Of a DNA stretch of 64,000 nucleotides, positions 1-11,042 are shown piece after piece. How positions within the stretch are numbered: position 1 is the stretch's first letter; each line of letters begins with the position of its first letter. This DNA is from Psychrobacter immobilis (GTDB taxonomy: Bacteria > Pseudomonadota > Gammaproteobacteria > Pseudomonadales > Moraxellaceae): NCBI RefSeq assembly GCF_904846225.1, contig NZ_CAJGZJ010000012.1, positions 1 to 64,000 on the forward strand. The letters are read 5' to 3'. The notes under the pieces are model-generated. The model was not told the origin of the DNA and ran no database searches. It worked only from the letters and a program-made list of their open reading frames with translations. The translations under genes were made by a program, and so were the position numbers.

Positions 1-13
1 TAATGAGGTGCGT

Positions 14-41
14 ATTATAGACGCTTTAATTAGATTGTCAA
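14..41 (-). promoter_or_regulatory. Consensus sigma70 promoter reading out of the window
   Basis: On the minus strand there is a -35 box TTGACA (41-36) and a -10 box TATAAT (19-14) separated by 16 bases, so both hexamers match consensus. The bases just after the -10 are GC-containing (ACGCACC). Transcription would run leftwards into sequence not shown. A promoter this strong with a second copy behind it suggests an rRNA, tRNA or other highly expressed gene just outside the window; that target is an inference. Confidence 0.75.
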
Positions 42-150
42 GAAATAAATTATTTTAATTTAGAAGTAACTTAAAATAGTTTATCTGGTTGGCTAGTTTA
101 CTAGAATGATGAATCATTCCCTAAACTGCCTTCCCTTCCGACTGGGACGC

Positions 151-178
151 ATTATACGTGGTTTTAATAAGGGGTCAA
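151..178 (-). promoter_or_regulatory. Second strong sigma70 promoter, tandem with the first
   Basis: The minus strand shows -35 TTGACC (178-173), a 16-base spacer and -10 TATAAT (156-151), followed by a GC-rich discriminator (GCGTCCC). It lies about 137 bases upstream of the promoter at 14-41 and points the same way. Tandem promoters with GC-rich discriminators are known for stable-RNA operons under stringent control; applying that here is inference. Confidence 0.7.
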
Positions 179-325
179 GGGGTTATTTCATAGATTTAGC
201 AATTTACTTCGGTCAATATTAAATACTCGCTTTGTTTCAATACGTTATACGCTTAAATGAGTTTGATGTTATTTGCAGAGATAGGAGTTTGGTTGTTGTT
301 TGCTTAGGTTAGGGTTTGCTGGCAT

Positions 326-357
326 AAAAAAGCCACTATTCATGATAGTGGCTTTTT
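326..357 (-). terminator. Intrinsic terminator downstream of cyoE
   Basis: A perfect stem with 13-base arms (AAAAAGCCACTAT and its complement) and a 5-base loop, with A-runs and T-runs on the two sides, so it can work in both directions. It sits about 80 bases beyond the cyoE stop codon and probably ends the cyo transcript. Confidence 0.8.
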
Positions 358-436
358 AATAAAATTTAAATTTAGAATCTGCAATTATTAGCGTTTTTGC
401 AACAACAATCACTGGACTACTTATAGTCAATCAACT

Positions 437-1339
437 CTATACGTAATCAATCGCCATCATCAGGCATAGCGCCATCATGATGACAATAGAGAGTCCAAAA
501 ATTTTATAAGCCCATTTGATTTGTTGCTCAACTTGGTCTTGCTCGCTATTGACCTTGATAGGTTTCATGGCGACAAACAGCCAATAGCCAGATAATAGTA
601 AATGCACCCCTAAATACCAGTAACCTGTCGCTTTTAAAGCTGTCAGCAAACTGCCAATAACGATGAACAAGGCAATGCTGATAGTAATATGCCATTGCGT
701 CGTTCTAAAAGAGTGCTTGACTGGTAGTACTGGAATATTGGCTGCGCTGTAGTCTGTTTTGCGAAACACAGCAATGGCATACGCATGGGGCATTTGCCAA
801 ATAGCAAACATCGCAAACAGCACCCAGTACACAGCATCGATAGAAGGTGTTAAAGCAGCATAACCAATAACTGGAGGAATAGCACCAGAGAAACTGCCTA
901 TAAAAGTACCCCAAACAGATTGGCGTTTAAAATACAGGCTGTAAAAACCGACATAGACTACGTAGCCGAACAATGCTGAATACAGTGCCAATGGAGTGGT
1001 AGCGGCTAAACATAACACACCTACTCCTAGCAACAATACCGCATAGATTATGGCATTAGTGATAGAGAGCTGACCGGTGACCAAAACACGGTCACAAGTG
1101 CGTTGCATCTTTGAGTCAATATCGCGGTCGATGATATTATTGATCACACAACCAGAGGCTATCACAGTCAAGGTACCAACCAAGACTTGAATCAACACCA
1201 GCCAATCAGGATTACCTCTAGCCGCTAGGAAATATCCACCTAACACGGTGATAGCATTACCGAACACGATGCCAGGTTTGATCACCTGAACAAGGGGTTG
1301 CTTGGCAACATCGAGTTTTAACTGTGCAAGTTTATTCAT
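437..1339 (-). CDS. cyoE: Protoheme IX farnesyltransferase (heme O synthase)
   Basis: Transfers a farnesyl group to the vinyl side chain of heme b to make heme O, the cofactor of the bo3 oxidase encoded just upstream. The 300-residue protein has the length and hydrophobicity of the UbiA prenyltransferase family, with about nine membrane segments. The Asp-rich substrate and Mg2+ motif NNIIDRDIDSKMQRT is visible near residues 67-81. It is the last gene of cyoABCDE, separated from cyoD by 153 bases that contain a hairpin without a T-run. It ends before a strong terminator. Confidence 0.96.
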   Translation of the reverse strand: MNKLAQLKLDVAKQPLVQVIKPGIVFGNAITVLGGYFLAARGNPDWLVLIQVLVGTLTVIASGCVINNIIDRDIDSKMQRTCDRVLVTGQLSITNAIIYAVLLLGVGVLCLAATTPLALYSALFGYVVYVGFYSLYFKRQSVWGTFIGSFSGAIPPVIGYAALTPSIDAVYWVLFAMFAIWQMPHAYAIAVFRKTDYSAANIPVLPVKHSFRTTQWHITISIALFIVIGSLLTALKATGYWYLGVHLLLSGYWLFVAMKPIKVNSEQDQVEQQIKWAYKIFGLSIVIMMALCLMMAIDYV

Positions 1340-1407
1340 GATTGTCCATCAATTAATATCGTCATGATACCTTAAGTTCATTGGCAAATCGTTGCCATTT
1401 AGCACCG

Positions 1408-1435
1408 TAATGAGTCCTAGCGTAGCGACTCATTA
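1408..1435 (-). other. Hairpin between cyoD and cyoE
   Basis: Inverted repeat TAATGAGTC / GACTCATTA (9-base arms, 10-base loop) in the cyoD-cyoE spacer. There is no T-run on either strand, so it is not a standard terminator. It could be an RNA processing or stability element that lowers cyoE expression relative to the structural subunits; this role is inference. Confidence 0.45.
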
Positions 1436-1492
1436 TTAAGGCATTTACGATAACTTGCGCCAACTTGCAGCGCAGATAATAAAGGCAGAAAT

Positions 1493-2101
1493 TTACTGCT
1501 GCATCTCAGGCATATCTGAATGATCAGACATGTTTGAGTGATCTTCTTGGGTAGCACTAGCATCACCACCTTGCGTGGGCGCTTGATACGTATCCGGTAG
1601 ATTTAACTTATCCTCAAATCCTTCAAGCTCACGATCTAATCGAGGGGTACCATCTGCATTAGTAGGCATTTGCATAGGCATCTCTTTGTCCATACCCATA
1701 CCCATGTCCATATCCATGTCCATGTCTTGACCCATACCAGGCATCATGTGTTCGTTGGCATTGTGCATGATCCATAAGGAACCGACCATAACAATTGCAA
1801 CCACAAATAGCGTGAACAAAAAGCTGAAAAGCGTATTGCGCTGTTCAGGGCTAAAGTCCATATGCAAAAAGAAATAAACTTGCACAAAAACCTGTACAGC
1901 GGCGAAGACACCAATCATCCAAATTGCACTGGTTCCTGACATTGTACCGCTCATTACCAGCCAAAAAGGAATAATCGTTAAGACTGCCGATAGTACAAAG
2001 CCGGTAAGGTAACTATTTCTACTGCCATGACTACTCTGACCGTGGCTGACATCCCCATGTGCATGAGCTTGTTGTGCTGCATGCAAATCTTCATTTTTCA
2101 T
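1493..2101 (-). CDS. cyoD: Cytochrome bo3 ubiquinol oxidase subunit IV, with long C-terminal extension
   Basis: Small accessory membrane subunit of the bo3 oxidase. Three membrane segments are clear at about residues 31-52, 58-80 and 91-112, with the family-typical QVYFFLHM and SLWIMHN stretches. I start at the ATG at 2101, whose ATGA overlaps the cyoC stop; a longer reading to 2182 would run into cyoC. This gives 202 residues against about 110 for the family. The extra 80-90 residues at the C-terminus are rich in Met, Asp and His (repeats of MD and MG, then [11 protein letters not shown]) and should lie on the periplasmic side if topology follows E. coli. The N-terminus is also His-rich. Confidence 0.93.
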   Translation of the reverse strand: MKNEDLHAAQQAHAHGDVSHGQSSHGSRNSYLTGFVLSAVLTIIPFWLVMSGTMSGTSAIWMIGVFAAVQVFVQVYFFLHMDFSPEQRNTLFSFLFTLFVVAIVMVGSLWIMHNANEHMMPGMGQDMDMDMDMGMGMDKEMPMQMPTNADGTPRLDRELEGFEDKLNLPDTYQAPTQGGDASATQEDHSNMSDHSDMPEMQQ

Positions 2102-2805
2102 AATGCCACTCCTACTAGATACACTAGTGAAAAGACGCAAATCCACACGATATCCAAAAAGTGCCAGAACAGACTTAGACATCTCAAACGCGTCATCATA
2201 CGCTCAGAAAGACCAAACTTATTTATTTGGAATAGTGTAAAGAACAACCAACAGATACCGACCGTTACGTGAATACCATGCAAACCTACTAAGCTAAAGA
2301 AGCTTGATAAGAAAGCACTGCGACCAGGTCCAAAGCCTTCAACAATCAGATGATGGAATTCATAAATCTCCATCCCAATGAAACCCATGCCGAATAGTGC
2401 AGTAATAACCAGCCAAGTCTTCAGCTTTGCCATATTATTCTGATACGCACCAAGCATAGCAAAGCCAAAGGTAATACTACTGATCAGTAGCAAGAAGGTC
2501 TCAATTAAAACAAACTTAAGATCAAAAATATCCTTAGGACCTGGACCATCTGCTACGCCAACATTTAATACGGCATAAGTGGCAAAAAACGTCGCAAACA
2601 AAATCAAGTCGGTCATCAAATAAACAAAGAAACCTAGTACTTTATTGCCCTGCGCATCCAGATGATCTGGATGGTGTGGATCACTAAGGTTAAAATAGTC
2701 TAAGTTACCTTTGTTGTTATTATCAGACGGCAACAGCTGCTCACCGTTGTCGTCTGGTAAGTTGCTGTTAGCTTCATGCTTGCTCATACTTTCGGTACCA
2801 CTCAT
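2098..2805 (-). CDS. cyoC: Cytochrome bo3 ubiquinol oxidase subunit III
   Basis: Subunit III of the heme-copper quinol oxidase, which stabilises subunit I in the inner membrane. Five membrane segments and the COX3-like stretch [12 protein letters not shown] with the [15 protein letters not shown] region are visible. It is 235 residues, about 30 longer than E. coli CyoC, the excess being a polar Asn/Asp/His-rich N-terminus ([10 protein letters not shown] and DPHHPDH). Start and stop overlap cyoB and cyoD by 4 bases each (ATGA), indicating translational coupling. Confidence 0.95.
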   Translation of the reverse strand: MSGTESMSKHEANSNLPDDNGEQLLPSDNNNKGNLDYFNLSDPHHPDHLDAQGNKVLGFFVYLMTDLILFATFFATYAVLNVGVADGPGPKDIFDLKFVLIETFLLLISSITFGFAMLGAYQNNMAKLKTWLVITALFGMGFIGMEIYEFHHLIVEGFGPGRSAFLSSFFSLVGLHGIHVTVGICWLFFTLFQINKFGLSERMMTRLRCLSLFWHFLDIVWICVFSLVYLVGVAL

Positions 2806-4805
2806 AATCCATCTCCTGCGTGGGCCGTACGAAGACGCTCGTAATAAGCATTTTCAATTACTTCGATTTCATGAACCGGCACCACATAATCAATATCACG
2901 CTTATTCGCTTCACGAATAACAAAGAAAATCATGACTAAGAAAGAGGCAATGACCAACCACCAGATATGCCAAATAAAGGCGAAACCAAAGACAAATGTC
3001 AGTAGACCAATGATCACACCAGAATCGGTATTCTTAGGCATATGAATTGGACTGTAATACTCAGGCGCTTTGTCTGAAGTCCAACCACCCTCTTTCAGAT
3101 AAGCCAATGCATCAAGATCATTGATGACCGGTAACTGAGCAAAGTTATAGAACGGTGCAGGTGACGGCGTGCTCCATTCTAAAGTACGACCATTCCAAGG
3201 ATCACCGCTAACATCAGCAAGACGTTCACGATCACGATAACTGACATAAAACATCATTAGCTGGCTGAAAATACCGAACATAATAATAGCGGCACCGATA
3301 GCAGCAATGATTAACCAGAACTGCCAAGAATCATTAGCATAATGGTTGGTACGGCGCGTCATACCTAGGAAACCTAGAACATATAGCGGCATGAAGGCTG
3401 TAAAGAAGCCGATGATCCAGCCCCAAAAAGCGCGCTTGCCCCATTTTTCATCCAAACGATAGCCAAACATTTTCGGCCACCAGAATGCAATACCTGCAAA
3501 ATAACCAAATACCGCACCACCAATAATGGTGTTATGGAAATGCGCGATAAGGAACAGACTATTATGCAACACATAATCAATACCAGGAACCGCCAGCATA
3601 ACGCCTGTCATACCACCAACAGTAAAGGTAATGATAAAACCAATGGTCCACATAATCGGAGTACCGAAAATAATCTTGCCGCGATACATGGTAAACAACC
3701 AGTTAAAGACCTTAACCCCTGTGGGAATGGCAATAATCATGGTAGTAATACCAAAGAAAGCATTCACATTAGCGCCTGAGCCCATCGTGAAGAAGTGATG
3801 CAACCAAACGATGAAACTTAAGATAGCAATCACTAGAATGGCATAGACCATACTGACGTAGCCAAAAAGTTTTTTCTGTGAGAAAGTCGAGATGACTTCT
3901 GAGAAAATACCAAAAGCTGGTAATACCAAGATGTAAACTTCTGGGTGACCCCAAATCCAAATCAGGTTGATATACATCATGACGTTGCCGCCGGCATCAT
4001 TGGTAAAGAAATGCATACCAAGATAGCGGTCAAGCGTCAGCATAATTAATGTTGCAGTCAATACAGGGAAAGCGGCAACGATCAAGATATTGGTACAAAG
4101 TGCTGACCAAGTAAAAATAGGCATATGCATCAGGTTCATACCAGGCGCACGCATTTTTAAGATAGTCACTAAGAAGTTGACACCCGTCAGCAACGTTCCC
4201 AATCCTGACAGCTGCAAGGCCCAGATGTAATAATCTACCCCCACTGTCGGGCTAAAGTTAAGCTCTGATAATGGTGGGTAAGCCAACCAGCCTGTCGCCG
4301 CAAAATCACCAATCACTAGCGAAACGTTGACTAGTAGAGCACCAGTCACGAATAGCCAAAATGACAGTGAGTTTAGAAACGGAAAGGCCACATCGCGCGC
4401 ACCAATCTGTAGAGGTACGATCGCATTCATTAGTCCTACGACCAATGGCATAGCCACAAAGAAGATCATGATCACGCCATGGGCCGTGAAAACCTGATCG
4501 TAATGATGCGGCGGTAAATACCCTGTGCCAGGGTAATTGGCCAGCATCTGATGGGTACGCATCAAGACGGCATCACTAAAACCGCGTAGTAACATTACTA
4601 TAGCTACGACGATATACATGATACCAATTTTTTTATGGTCAACCGAGGTCATCCAATCATGCCAAAGTGTGCCCCAAAGCTTCTTTTTGGTTAGAAAAAT
4701 TAAAACTGCTAGCCCAGCCAAGGCCATCATACCACCAGCCATCATAATGATAGGCTCGTGGAAAGGTATTGCCTCGAGGGACAATCTACCGAATATTGCT
4801 TCCAT
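2802..4805 (-). CDS. cyoB: Cytochrome bo3 ubiquinol oxidase subunit I
   Basis: Catalytic heme-copper subunit carrying heme b, heme o3 and CuB; it oxidises ubiquinol, reduces O2 to water and pumps protons. At 667 residues it matches the family (663 in E. coli). The CuB and heme ligands are visible in [15 protein letters not shown] (His and the cross-linked Tyr), WLHHFFTMG and [10 protein letters not shown]. The start ATG at 4805 has the upstream Shine-Dalgarno AGGAAAGG. It follows cyoA by 14 bases and overlaps cyoC by 4. Confidence 0.98.
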   Translation of the reverse strand: MEAIFGRLSLEAIPFHEPIIMMAGGMMALAGLAVLIFLTKKKLWGTLWHDWMTSVDHKKIGIMYIVVAIVMLLRGFSDAVLMRTHQMLANYPGTGYLPPHHYDQVFTAHGVIMIFFVAMPLVVGLMNAIVPLQIGARDVAFPFLNSLSFWLFVTGALLVNVSLVIGDFAATGWLAYPPLSELNFSPTVGVDYYIWALQLSGLGTLLTGVNFLVTILKMRAPGMNLMHMPIFTWSALCTNILIVAAFPVLTATLIMLTLDRYLGMHFFTNDAGGNVMMYINLIWIWGHPEVYILVLPAFGIFSEVISTFSQKKLFGYVSMVYAILVIAILSFIVWLHHFFTMGSGANVNAFFGITTMIIAIPTGVKVFNWLFTMYRGKIIFGTPIMWTIGFIITFTVGGMTGVMLAVPGIDYVLHNSLFLIAHFHNTIIGGAVFGYFAGIAFWWPKMFGYRLDEKWGKRAFWGWIIGFFTAFMPLYVLGFLGMTRRTNHYANDSWQFWLIIAAIGAAIIMFGIFSQLMMFYVSYRDRERLADVSGDPWNGRTLEWSTPSPAPFYNFAQLPVINDLDALAYLKEGGWTSDKAPEYYSPIHMPKNTDSGVIIGLLTFVFGFAFIWHIWWLVIASFLVMIFFVIREANKRDIDYVVPVHEIEVIENAYYERLRTAHAGDGL

Positions 4806-4819
4806 AGTCGCCTTTCCTA

Positions 4820-5851
4820 TTATTGAGCGTCAGCTTCTTGCGCATCATCTTTATTTGATGGCGCTGCTGGATTAATACTACCTTCGCCGTCATTCTTCAA
4901 ATCAGACTCCAGACCTTCTGTCACAGCGACTTCATTATCACGCTGATTGACTTCGCTTGGCGCTACAAACTGATTTTGATTCTGTGTGTGAGAACCATAT
5001 TGATTCACAATATAATCAAACATGTTAGGTTGCGTCGATTTAAAATATTCGATGGCATGGTTCTCTGATGGTTTCGCTAATTCTTCATAGACAGCGGTAT
5101 CAAGAACTTTGTTGTCCCCAGCTTTAACTTTAGCTACCCAATTATCAAAACCTTGATTATCAACAGCATGAACTAAGAACTTCATGTCTGAAAAACCAGG
5201 TCCACTATAGTTAGAAGATAGCCCATTATAGACACCTGGTTCATTGGCAACTAGATGCAGCTGCGTTACCATGCTTGACATGGCATAAATTTGGCCACCA
5301 AGTCTAGGAATGAAGAATGAGTTCATCACTGCATCAGAGGTAATCTTAAAGCTGACTGGTCGATCTACAGGCATATAAAGCTCATTTACAACGGCAATAT
5401 CTTGCTCTGGATAGATAAACAACCATTTCCAGTTTTGCGCCACAACTTGAATCACAAGCGGTGGGTTATCACTGGTCGTCTCTAGCGGCTTATAAGGATC
5501 GAGTGCGTGGGTACTTTTCCACGTAATTACACCTAAGATAGCGATAATAATAATAGGGATAGTCCACATTATTATTTCAATCCAAGTGTTATGTGACCAC
5601 TCTGGATCGAAGTCTTTATCGGCATCTGGTCTATCCGCACGATAGCGGTAGGTAAACCAGACAGTCATGACGATGACTGGTATAACCACAATCAACATCA
5701 AGATAGTAGTAACAATGAGAAGCTCTTTAGTTTGCACGCCAACTTCGCCTTTGGGATCCAATATCCCAGTATCACAGGCAGTTAGGAGCAAGCTGCTTAT
5801 CAATACCACTAAGTTGGCTTTTAGCCAGATCGGTAATTTGAAAAACGTCAT
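4820..5851 (-). CDS. cyoA: Cytochrome bo3 ubiquinol oxidase subunit II (lipoprotein)
   Basis: Subunit II of the bo3 oxidase. The N-terminus carries a lipoprotein signal with lipobox LLTAC (lipidated Cys near residue 26), followed by a second membrane segment pair and a periplasmic cupredoxin-like domain that lacks the CuA ligands, as expected for a quinol oxidase. It has 343 residues against about 315 in E. coli, with an Asp/Glu/Asn-rich C-terminal tail. It is the first gene of the operon, with a 950-base AT-rich spacer upstream. Confidence 0.96.
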   Translation of the reverse strand: MTFFKLPIWLKANLVVLISSLLLTACDTGILDPKGEVGVQTKELLIVTTILMLIVVIPVIVMTVWFTYRYRADRPDADKDFDPEWSHNTWIEIIMWTIPIIIIAILGVITWKSTHALDPYKPLETTSDNPPLVIQVVAQNWKWLFIYPEQDIAVVNELYMPVDRPVSFKITSDAVMNSFFIPRLGGQIYAMSSMVTQLHLVANEPGVYNGLSSNYSGPGFSDMKFLVHAVDNQGFDNWVAKVKAGDNKVLDTAVYEELAKPSENHAIEYFKSTQPNMFDYIVNQYGSHTQNQNQFVAPSEVNQRDNEVAVTEGLESDLKNDGEGSINPAAPSNKDDAQEADAQ

Positions 5852-6804
5852 GCCTTGTTAACCTTATATTCGGTCAGTCTTGTTAGCATCTGCTAAGTTT
5901 CAGGGTCACTCTATAGATGGCGCAATGTCTTCAAATACGTCAAAAAATGACGCTGGACTTTGATCTCATCTGTACTCTTATATAGTATTCATTGTCATAG
6001 CATAATCACTCTCACCAATCGAAATTCAGTAGAGTGAACATGTGATAACCATCAAACTACAAAGAGATTGAGCATTAAATATATTGAAACAATGATCAAT
6101 AGAATAAATCTTAATACTCACCTACCCAATTAAAGCAGTAGAACAGGCCTAAAAAACAGTAGCAATAATGCTCTGTTTCGATCAGTCTGAAAGATTGGGG
6201 GTTGGTAAGTCGCTTTACTAAGAGGGTATCAATATTTAAGAGCCGCTTACTTTAATGCTGAATTTTGTCTGAATAACAGAACAAATATTGCATGCCATAT
6301 ACAAGGTATAGAGGCATTAAAAGCAAACCTTTCTAATTCACTAATACTATACGCTTCTATTTTTTAAAAACACTATTTGCAATAGAGTAGAAATAAAAAA
6401 ACATGTTTTCAATACTTAAAACATATATATTAACATTGAAAACTTGATTAAGTTCAAAAATATAAAATTTCATCTAAAATCAATGAGTAGAATAGCCGGA
6501 ATTACTTGATATTTGCTAAGAAAAACTGGTATCCAATAAATATTGTATTGGTATTCGTTAATAATAAGGCGTTAAAGCAAATTTAGCTATCACTCATCGT
6601 AGCCCTAAGCGTCTAAAATCTTACACATGCTAGCTAATATGTTCGTTTGAGTAGATCAACCTCACACTTCTAATAGTACAGTAGATACTTATTAGAAGAA
6701 TATCGGCTATTTGTTACAAGAGCGGTAAAATAGTGCTATTAATTATGACTAAGTCAACAGTAGATATATATTTTAGAATACCCTTGTATGACGATAGTGC
6801 TAAA
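5852..6804. other. 953-base AT-rich spacer between pssA and cyoA
   Basis: No open reading frame longer than a few dozen codons and no RNA gene that I recognise. The sequence is very AT-rich, especially 6330-6580. It should contain the cyoA promoter, but I cannot place it with confidence. A possible -10-like TATAAG lies on the minus strand near 5984-5990. The length is unusual for this compact region; it may be a decayed gene or a regulatory region. Confidence 0.5.
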
Positions 6805-7701
6805 TCAGAGACGCTTACGTAAGGTAGTAACGATCCCAGACAAAGCGTAGATAACACCAATGGCTAAAATACCCACAGGTATGTCATAGATCACAATACT
6901 TATGACCAATACACCAATGATAAGAACGACAAAAGGGACTTTCTTTTTATCAAACTCTTTAAAGCTGTAGTATTTGACGTTGCTTACCATAAGTAGGCCA
7001 CAAACGACGACCCAAGCTGCGAATAACAGCATAACTGCCGTATCATACTGGCCAATCCATTCATTATGATCGACCGCCACCATCACAGCTGCTGTCACTA
7101 ATATAGCGGCGAGCGGACTTGCCAAACCGACAAAGTATTTTTTATCGACGATACCCACTTGCACATTAAAGCGTGCCAAACGAAAAGCACCGCAGGCCGT
7201 AAAGACAAAGGCACAACCCAAACCAATGCGGCCAAGTGGCTCTAAGGCGAAGCTATAAATCAAAATAGCAGGTGCAACACCGAATGCCAACATATCTGCT
7301 AAAGAATCATACTGCTCACCAAAGGGGCTTTGCGCATTAAGCATACGCGCAACTCGCCCATCTGCGCCATCAAGAATGGCAGACAAGAAAATAGCTAAAG
7401 ATGCTTTGTAAAATTCACCTTGTGTACTAGCCAAAATCGAGTAAAAGCCTGACAATAGCGACAAAGTAGTAATCAGGTTAGGTGCTAAATATACACCGCG
7501 ACTAACCACTCGTTTGCCTTCTGCCACTTCCGCTTCAATGACTTCGAATGTCAGACCATCATAGCTGTCATTATCCGCTAAGCGAATATTAAACTCATGC
7601 TCATCAATGAAAGGCGGCTGAGTTGCTGCGTTGTCTTGTAATAATCCATCGTTTAAAGATGTATTATTTGATTGGCTTCTAGGTGGTTGCACGTTAGTCA
7701 T
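6805..7701 (-). CDS. pssA: CDP-diacylglycerol-serine O-phosphatidyltransferase
   Basis: Makes phosphatidylserine from CDP-diacylglycerol and serine, the committed step to phosphatidylethanolamine. The CDP-alcohol phosphotransferase signature DGx2ARx8Gx3Dx3D is intact (DGRVAR followed by GEQYDSLAD, about residues 112-136). The rest is a multi-spanning membrane protein, so it is the membrane type rather than the soluble E. coli type. The 298 residues include a polar N-terminal extension of about 65 residues before the first membrane segment. It lies 33 bases downstream of rlmJ, probably co-transcribed. Confidence 0.94.
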   Translation of the reverse strand: MTNVQPPRSQSNNTSLNDGLLQDNAATQPPFIDEHEFNIRLADNDSYDGLTFEVIEAEVAEGKRVVSRGVYLAPNLITTLSLLSGFYSILASTQGEFYKASLAIFLSAILDGADGRVARMLNAQSPFGEQYDSLADMLAFGVAPAILIYSFALEPLGRIGLGCAFVFTACGAFRLARFNVQVGIVDKKYFVGLASPLAAILVTAAVMVAVDHNEWIGQYDTAVMLLFAAWVVVCGLLMVSNVKYYSFKEFDKKKVPFVVLIIGVLVISIVIYDIPVGILAIGVIYALSGIVTTLRKRL

Positions 7702-7734
7702 CTCAATATCCTTATTTGCCGATATATTATTCGA

Positions 7735-8610
7735 CTATTCGCCAACCAGCCAGCGTACATTCGTTGCACTGTCAGGTGTTAAGTCTGGCGCATCTGCCAC
7801 CTTTAGGGCGGGCTGTAAAAAGCGTAAGATTTCACGCGCCTGATTATCAAACTGCCAAGGTGGATTGATAACGAGCAGACCCGTACCATTTAGACCAACG
7901 GCCACATCATTTGGATAAATGTTTAACTCACAAACCAGCTGACGTCTCATTTCAGTACGCTTAAGCTTTTTGTAGAACAGCTCAACCGCTTCAACATTTT
8001 TGATAGGGAACCAAAGCGCATAAGTGCCTTGTGGCCACTTATTATAAGAAGCCACTAACAGATTGATAAGGCGTGTAAAGTCTTTGTGCTCTTGCTCATA
8101 AGGAGGGTCAAGGAAAATTAGACCGCGTTTCTCTTTTGGGGGAATGACCGCAGCGATACCTTCAAAAGCATCACGATGTTGGATGCCGATTGGTAGTTTA
8201 TGCAACTGATAATTTAGCGCATCATATTCGCTAGCTTTGGCTTCAAAAGCTTCACCGCGTACGCCCGCATCAGGATTTTTTTCAACATGATGGGCAATCC
8301 ACCAAGGAGAGCCGGGATAGACTTTACTATCATAAGTAAATCTGGCTTGCTTAATGCCTTCCATATAGTCTTTGACAGCGGCTGGTGCCTTTTCGGTATC
8401 TGCCTTTAATAAAGCTTGAATACCACCTTTGGCCTCCCCTGTCTTGCGCGCTTCTTCACTGCTGAGTGAATACAGTCCACGACCGCCATAAGCGTCAAGC
8501 ACATAAAAAGGTTTTTTCTTCTGCCCCAATTGATTGAGGAGTTGTACCAATAAAATGTGTTTAACCACATCAGCAAAGTTACCAGCGTGGTAGGCGTGTT
8601 TATAGTTCAT
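7735..8610 (-). CDS. rlmJ: 23S rRNA (adenine2030-N6)-methyltransferase
   Basis: Methylates A2030 of 23S rRNA using SAM. The family-specific N-terminus MNYKHAYHAGNFADVVKH is present, followed by the SAM-binding stretch LDAYGGRGLYS (about residues 39-49) and the N6-adenine methyltransferase catalytic motif DPPYE (about residue 168). The 291 residues are close to the usual 280. It is upstream of pssA in the same direction. Confidence 0.95.
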   Translation of the reverse strand: MNYKHAYHAGNFADVVKHILLVQLLNQLGQKKKPFYVLDAYGGRGLYSLSSEEARKTGEAKGGIQALLKADTEKAPAAVKDYMEGIKQARFTYDSKVYPGSPWWIAHHVEKNPDAGVRGEAFEAKASEYDALNYQLHKLPIGIQHRDAFEGIAAVIPPKEKRGLIFLDPPYEQEHKDFTRLINLLVASYNKWPQGTYALWFPIKNVEAVELFYKKLKRTEMRRQLVCELNIYPNDVAVGLNGTGLLVINPPWQFDNQAREILRFLQPALKVADAPDLTPDSATNVRWLVGE

Positions 8611-8739
8611 AATCTCAAAAGTTTAAATAAGAAAAATTACATCTATGGTAGCATAGGCAGACTAAAAGATAACGATGGTTTTGGTAAAAAGGCATTGATT
8701 GACGGTGTATTGACCACTGAATGACAATAAAGAGATGAA

Positions 8740-9495
8740 ATGACGAAGATTATTAGCAATCTTGAGGTTACAAAGCTGATCGTCGATCATCCGATCGGTC
8801 AGGATAATCCGCCCATGCTTTTTGTGCCGACTAATGACAAGAGCGCGAAGCCGCCAAATCAGCACGTTCTAAAAATGTCTGACTTTGATGTAAATTGGGA
8901 AGACAGGCTAACAAATACGCAGTTTGATACGTTTGTGGATGATGGCTGGCTAATCATTGATAATGTTTTTGACAGTACCGCATTATTGGCGCTGCAAGCA
9001 GAAAGTGGTTTTATTGATTATCGTGATGCCGAGCTGACTGCTGGTGTGCGTATCAGCGATATTCGCGGTGATAAGATTCGCTGGATTACTGACAGCTTCT
9101 TTGCTGGGTTTTATTATTTGCAAAGTATTAATGCGCTTGCCTCTTTATTCAATCGTAGCTTGTTCGCCGGTATTCGTCATAGTGAAGCACATTATGCCTG
9201 CTATCCAGTGGGCTTTGGCTATCAATTGCACAGCGACAACCCTGCTGGGCGTGACGAACGTGTTATCTCAGCGGTCTTTTATCTCAATGACGAATGGGCA
9301 ACCCACGATGGTGGTGCGTTAGAAGTCGTCGATAAACACGGTGGCCATCATAATGTCATGCCTGTTGCCAATAGATTGATAATATTTGACAGTGACCTCA
9401 AGCATCAAGTGCAAATTGCGCATCGGCAGCGCTACTCTATCGCCACTTGGATGCGCCGAGATGGTTTAGTACCCTTTGTTGAACAGGGCAATTAA
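8740..9495 (+). CDS. 2OG-Fe(II) oxygenase (prolyl 4-hydroxylase-like)
   Basis: Probable 2-oxoglutarate and iron-dependent dioxygenase of the P4H/SM-20 type. The double-stranded beta-helix iron ligands are visible as His and Asp in QLHSDNPAGR and the distal His in FDSDLKHQV, with the 2OG-binding Arg probably in QRYSIATWMRR. Substrate unknown. The first ATG has only a weak Shine-Dalgarno (AAAGAGATGA). A second ATG at 8875 (MSDFDVNWED) would remove 45 residues with no recognisable domain and could be the real start. It stands alone between rlmJ and dapE. Confidence 0.85.
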   Translation: MTKIISNLEVTKLIVDHPIGQDNPPMLFVPTNDKSAKPPNQHVLKMSDFDVNWEDRLTNTQFDTFVDDGWLIIDNVFDSTALLALQAESGFIDYRDAELTAGVRISDIRGDKIRWITDSFFAGFYYLQSINALASLFNRSLFAGIRHSEAHYACYPVGFGYQLHSDNPAGRDERVISAVFYLNDEWATHDGGALEVVDKHGGHHNVMPVANRLIIFDSDLKHQVQIAHRQRYSIATWMRRDGLVPFVEQGN

Positions 9496-9629
9496 TACTC
9501 AATGGCTAACAAACCGTTTATCATGCTCAATTTTGCAAAGATTTTAAAAGCGGTGTAATTGATAACACACAATATAAAAATAAATAGGTGGATATCACTA
9601 TAGTGTCACTAACGCCATCAAAACGTTAA

Positions 9630-10862
<1,233 letters not shown>

Positions 10863-10879
10863 TTGCCGTTATTCAAAGT

Positions 10880-10919
10880 AAAAAAAGCGCCCTCTGATAC
10901 AGATTGGGCGCTTTTTTTA
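10880..10919 (+). terminator. Intrinsic terminator after dapE
   Basis: Stem AAAAAAGCGCCC / GGGCGCTTTTTT with a 13-base loop and a T-run, 18 bases after the dapE stop. Confidence 0.88.
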
Positions 10920-11042
10920 TTATTTTAATGTGAATGGCTTAAAAAACTTACTAAATGATGATCTTAACTCATATGTTTTCATGTTTTTCAAAACCAATTT
11001 CAGATTAAGATTGTTGCATAATGACTTTTAATACGTATAATT

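Noticed and set aside
8662..8865. 67-codon minus-strand frame upstream of rlmJ
   Set aside because: Overlaps the start of the 2OG oxygenase gene on the other strand and shows no protein-like features.
9585..9625. Short palindromes (CACTATAGTG, GTTAACAGTTAAC) upstream of dapE
   Set aside because: Too short and common in AT-rich spacers to call an operator without a known regulator.
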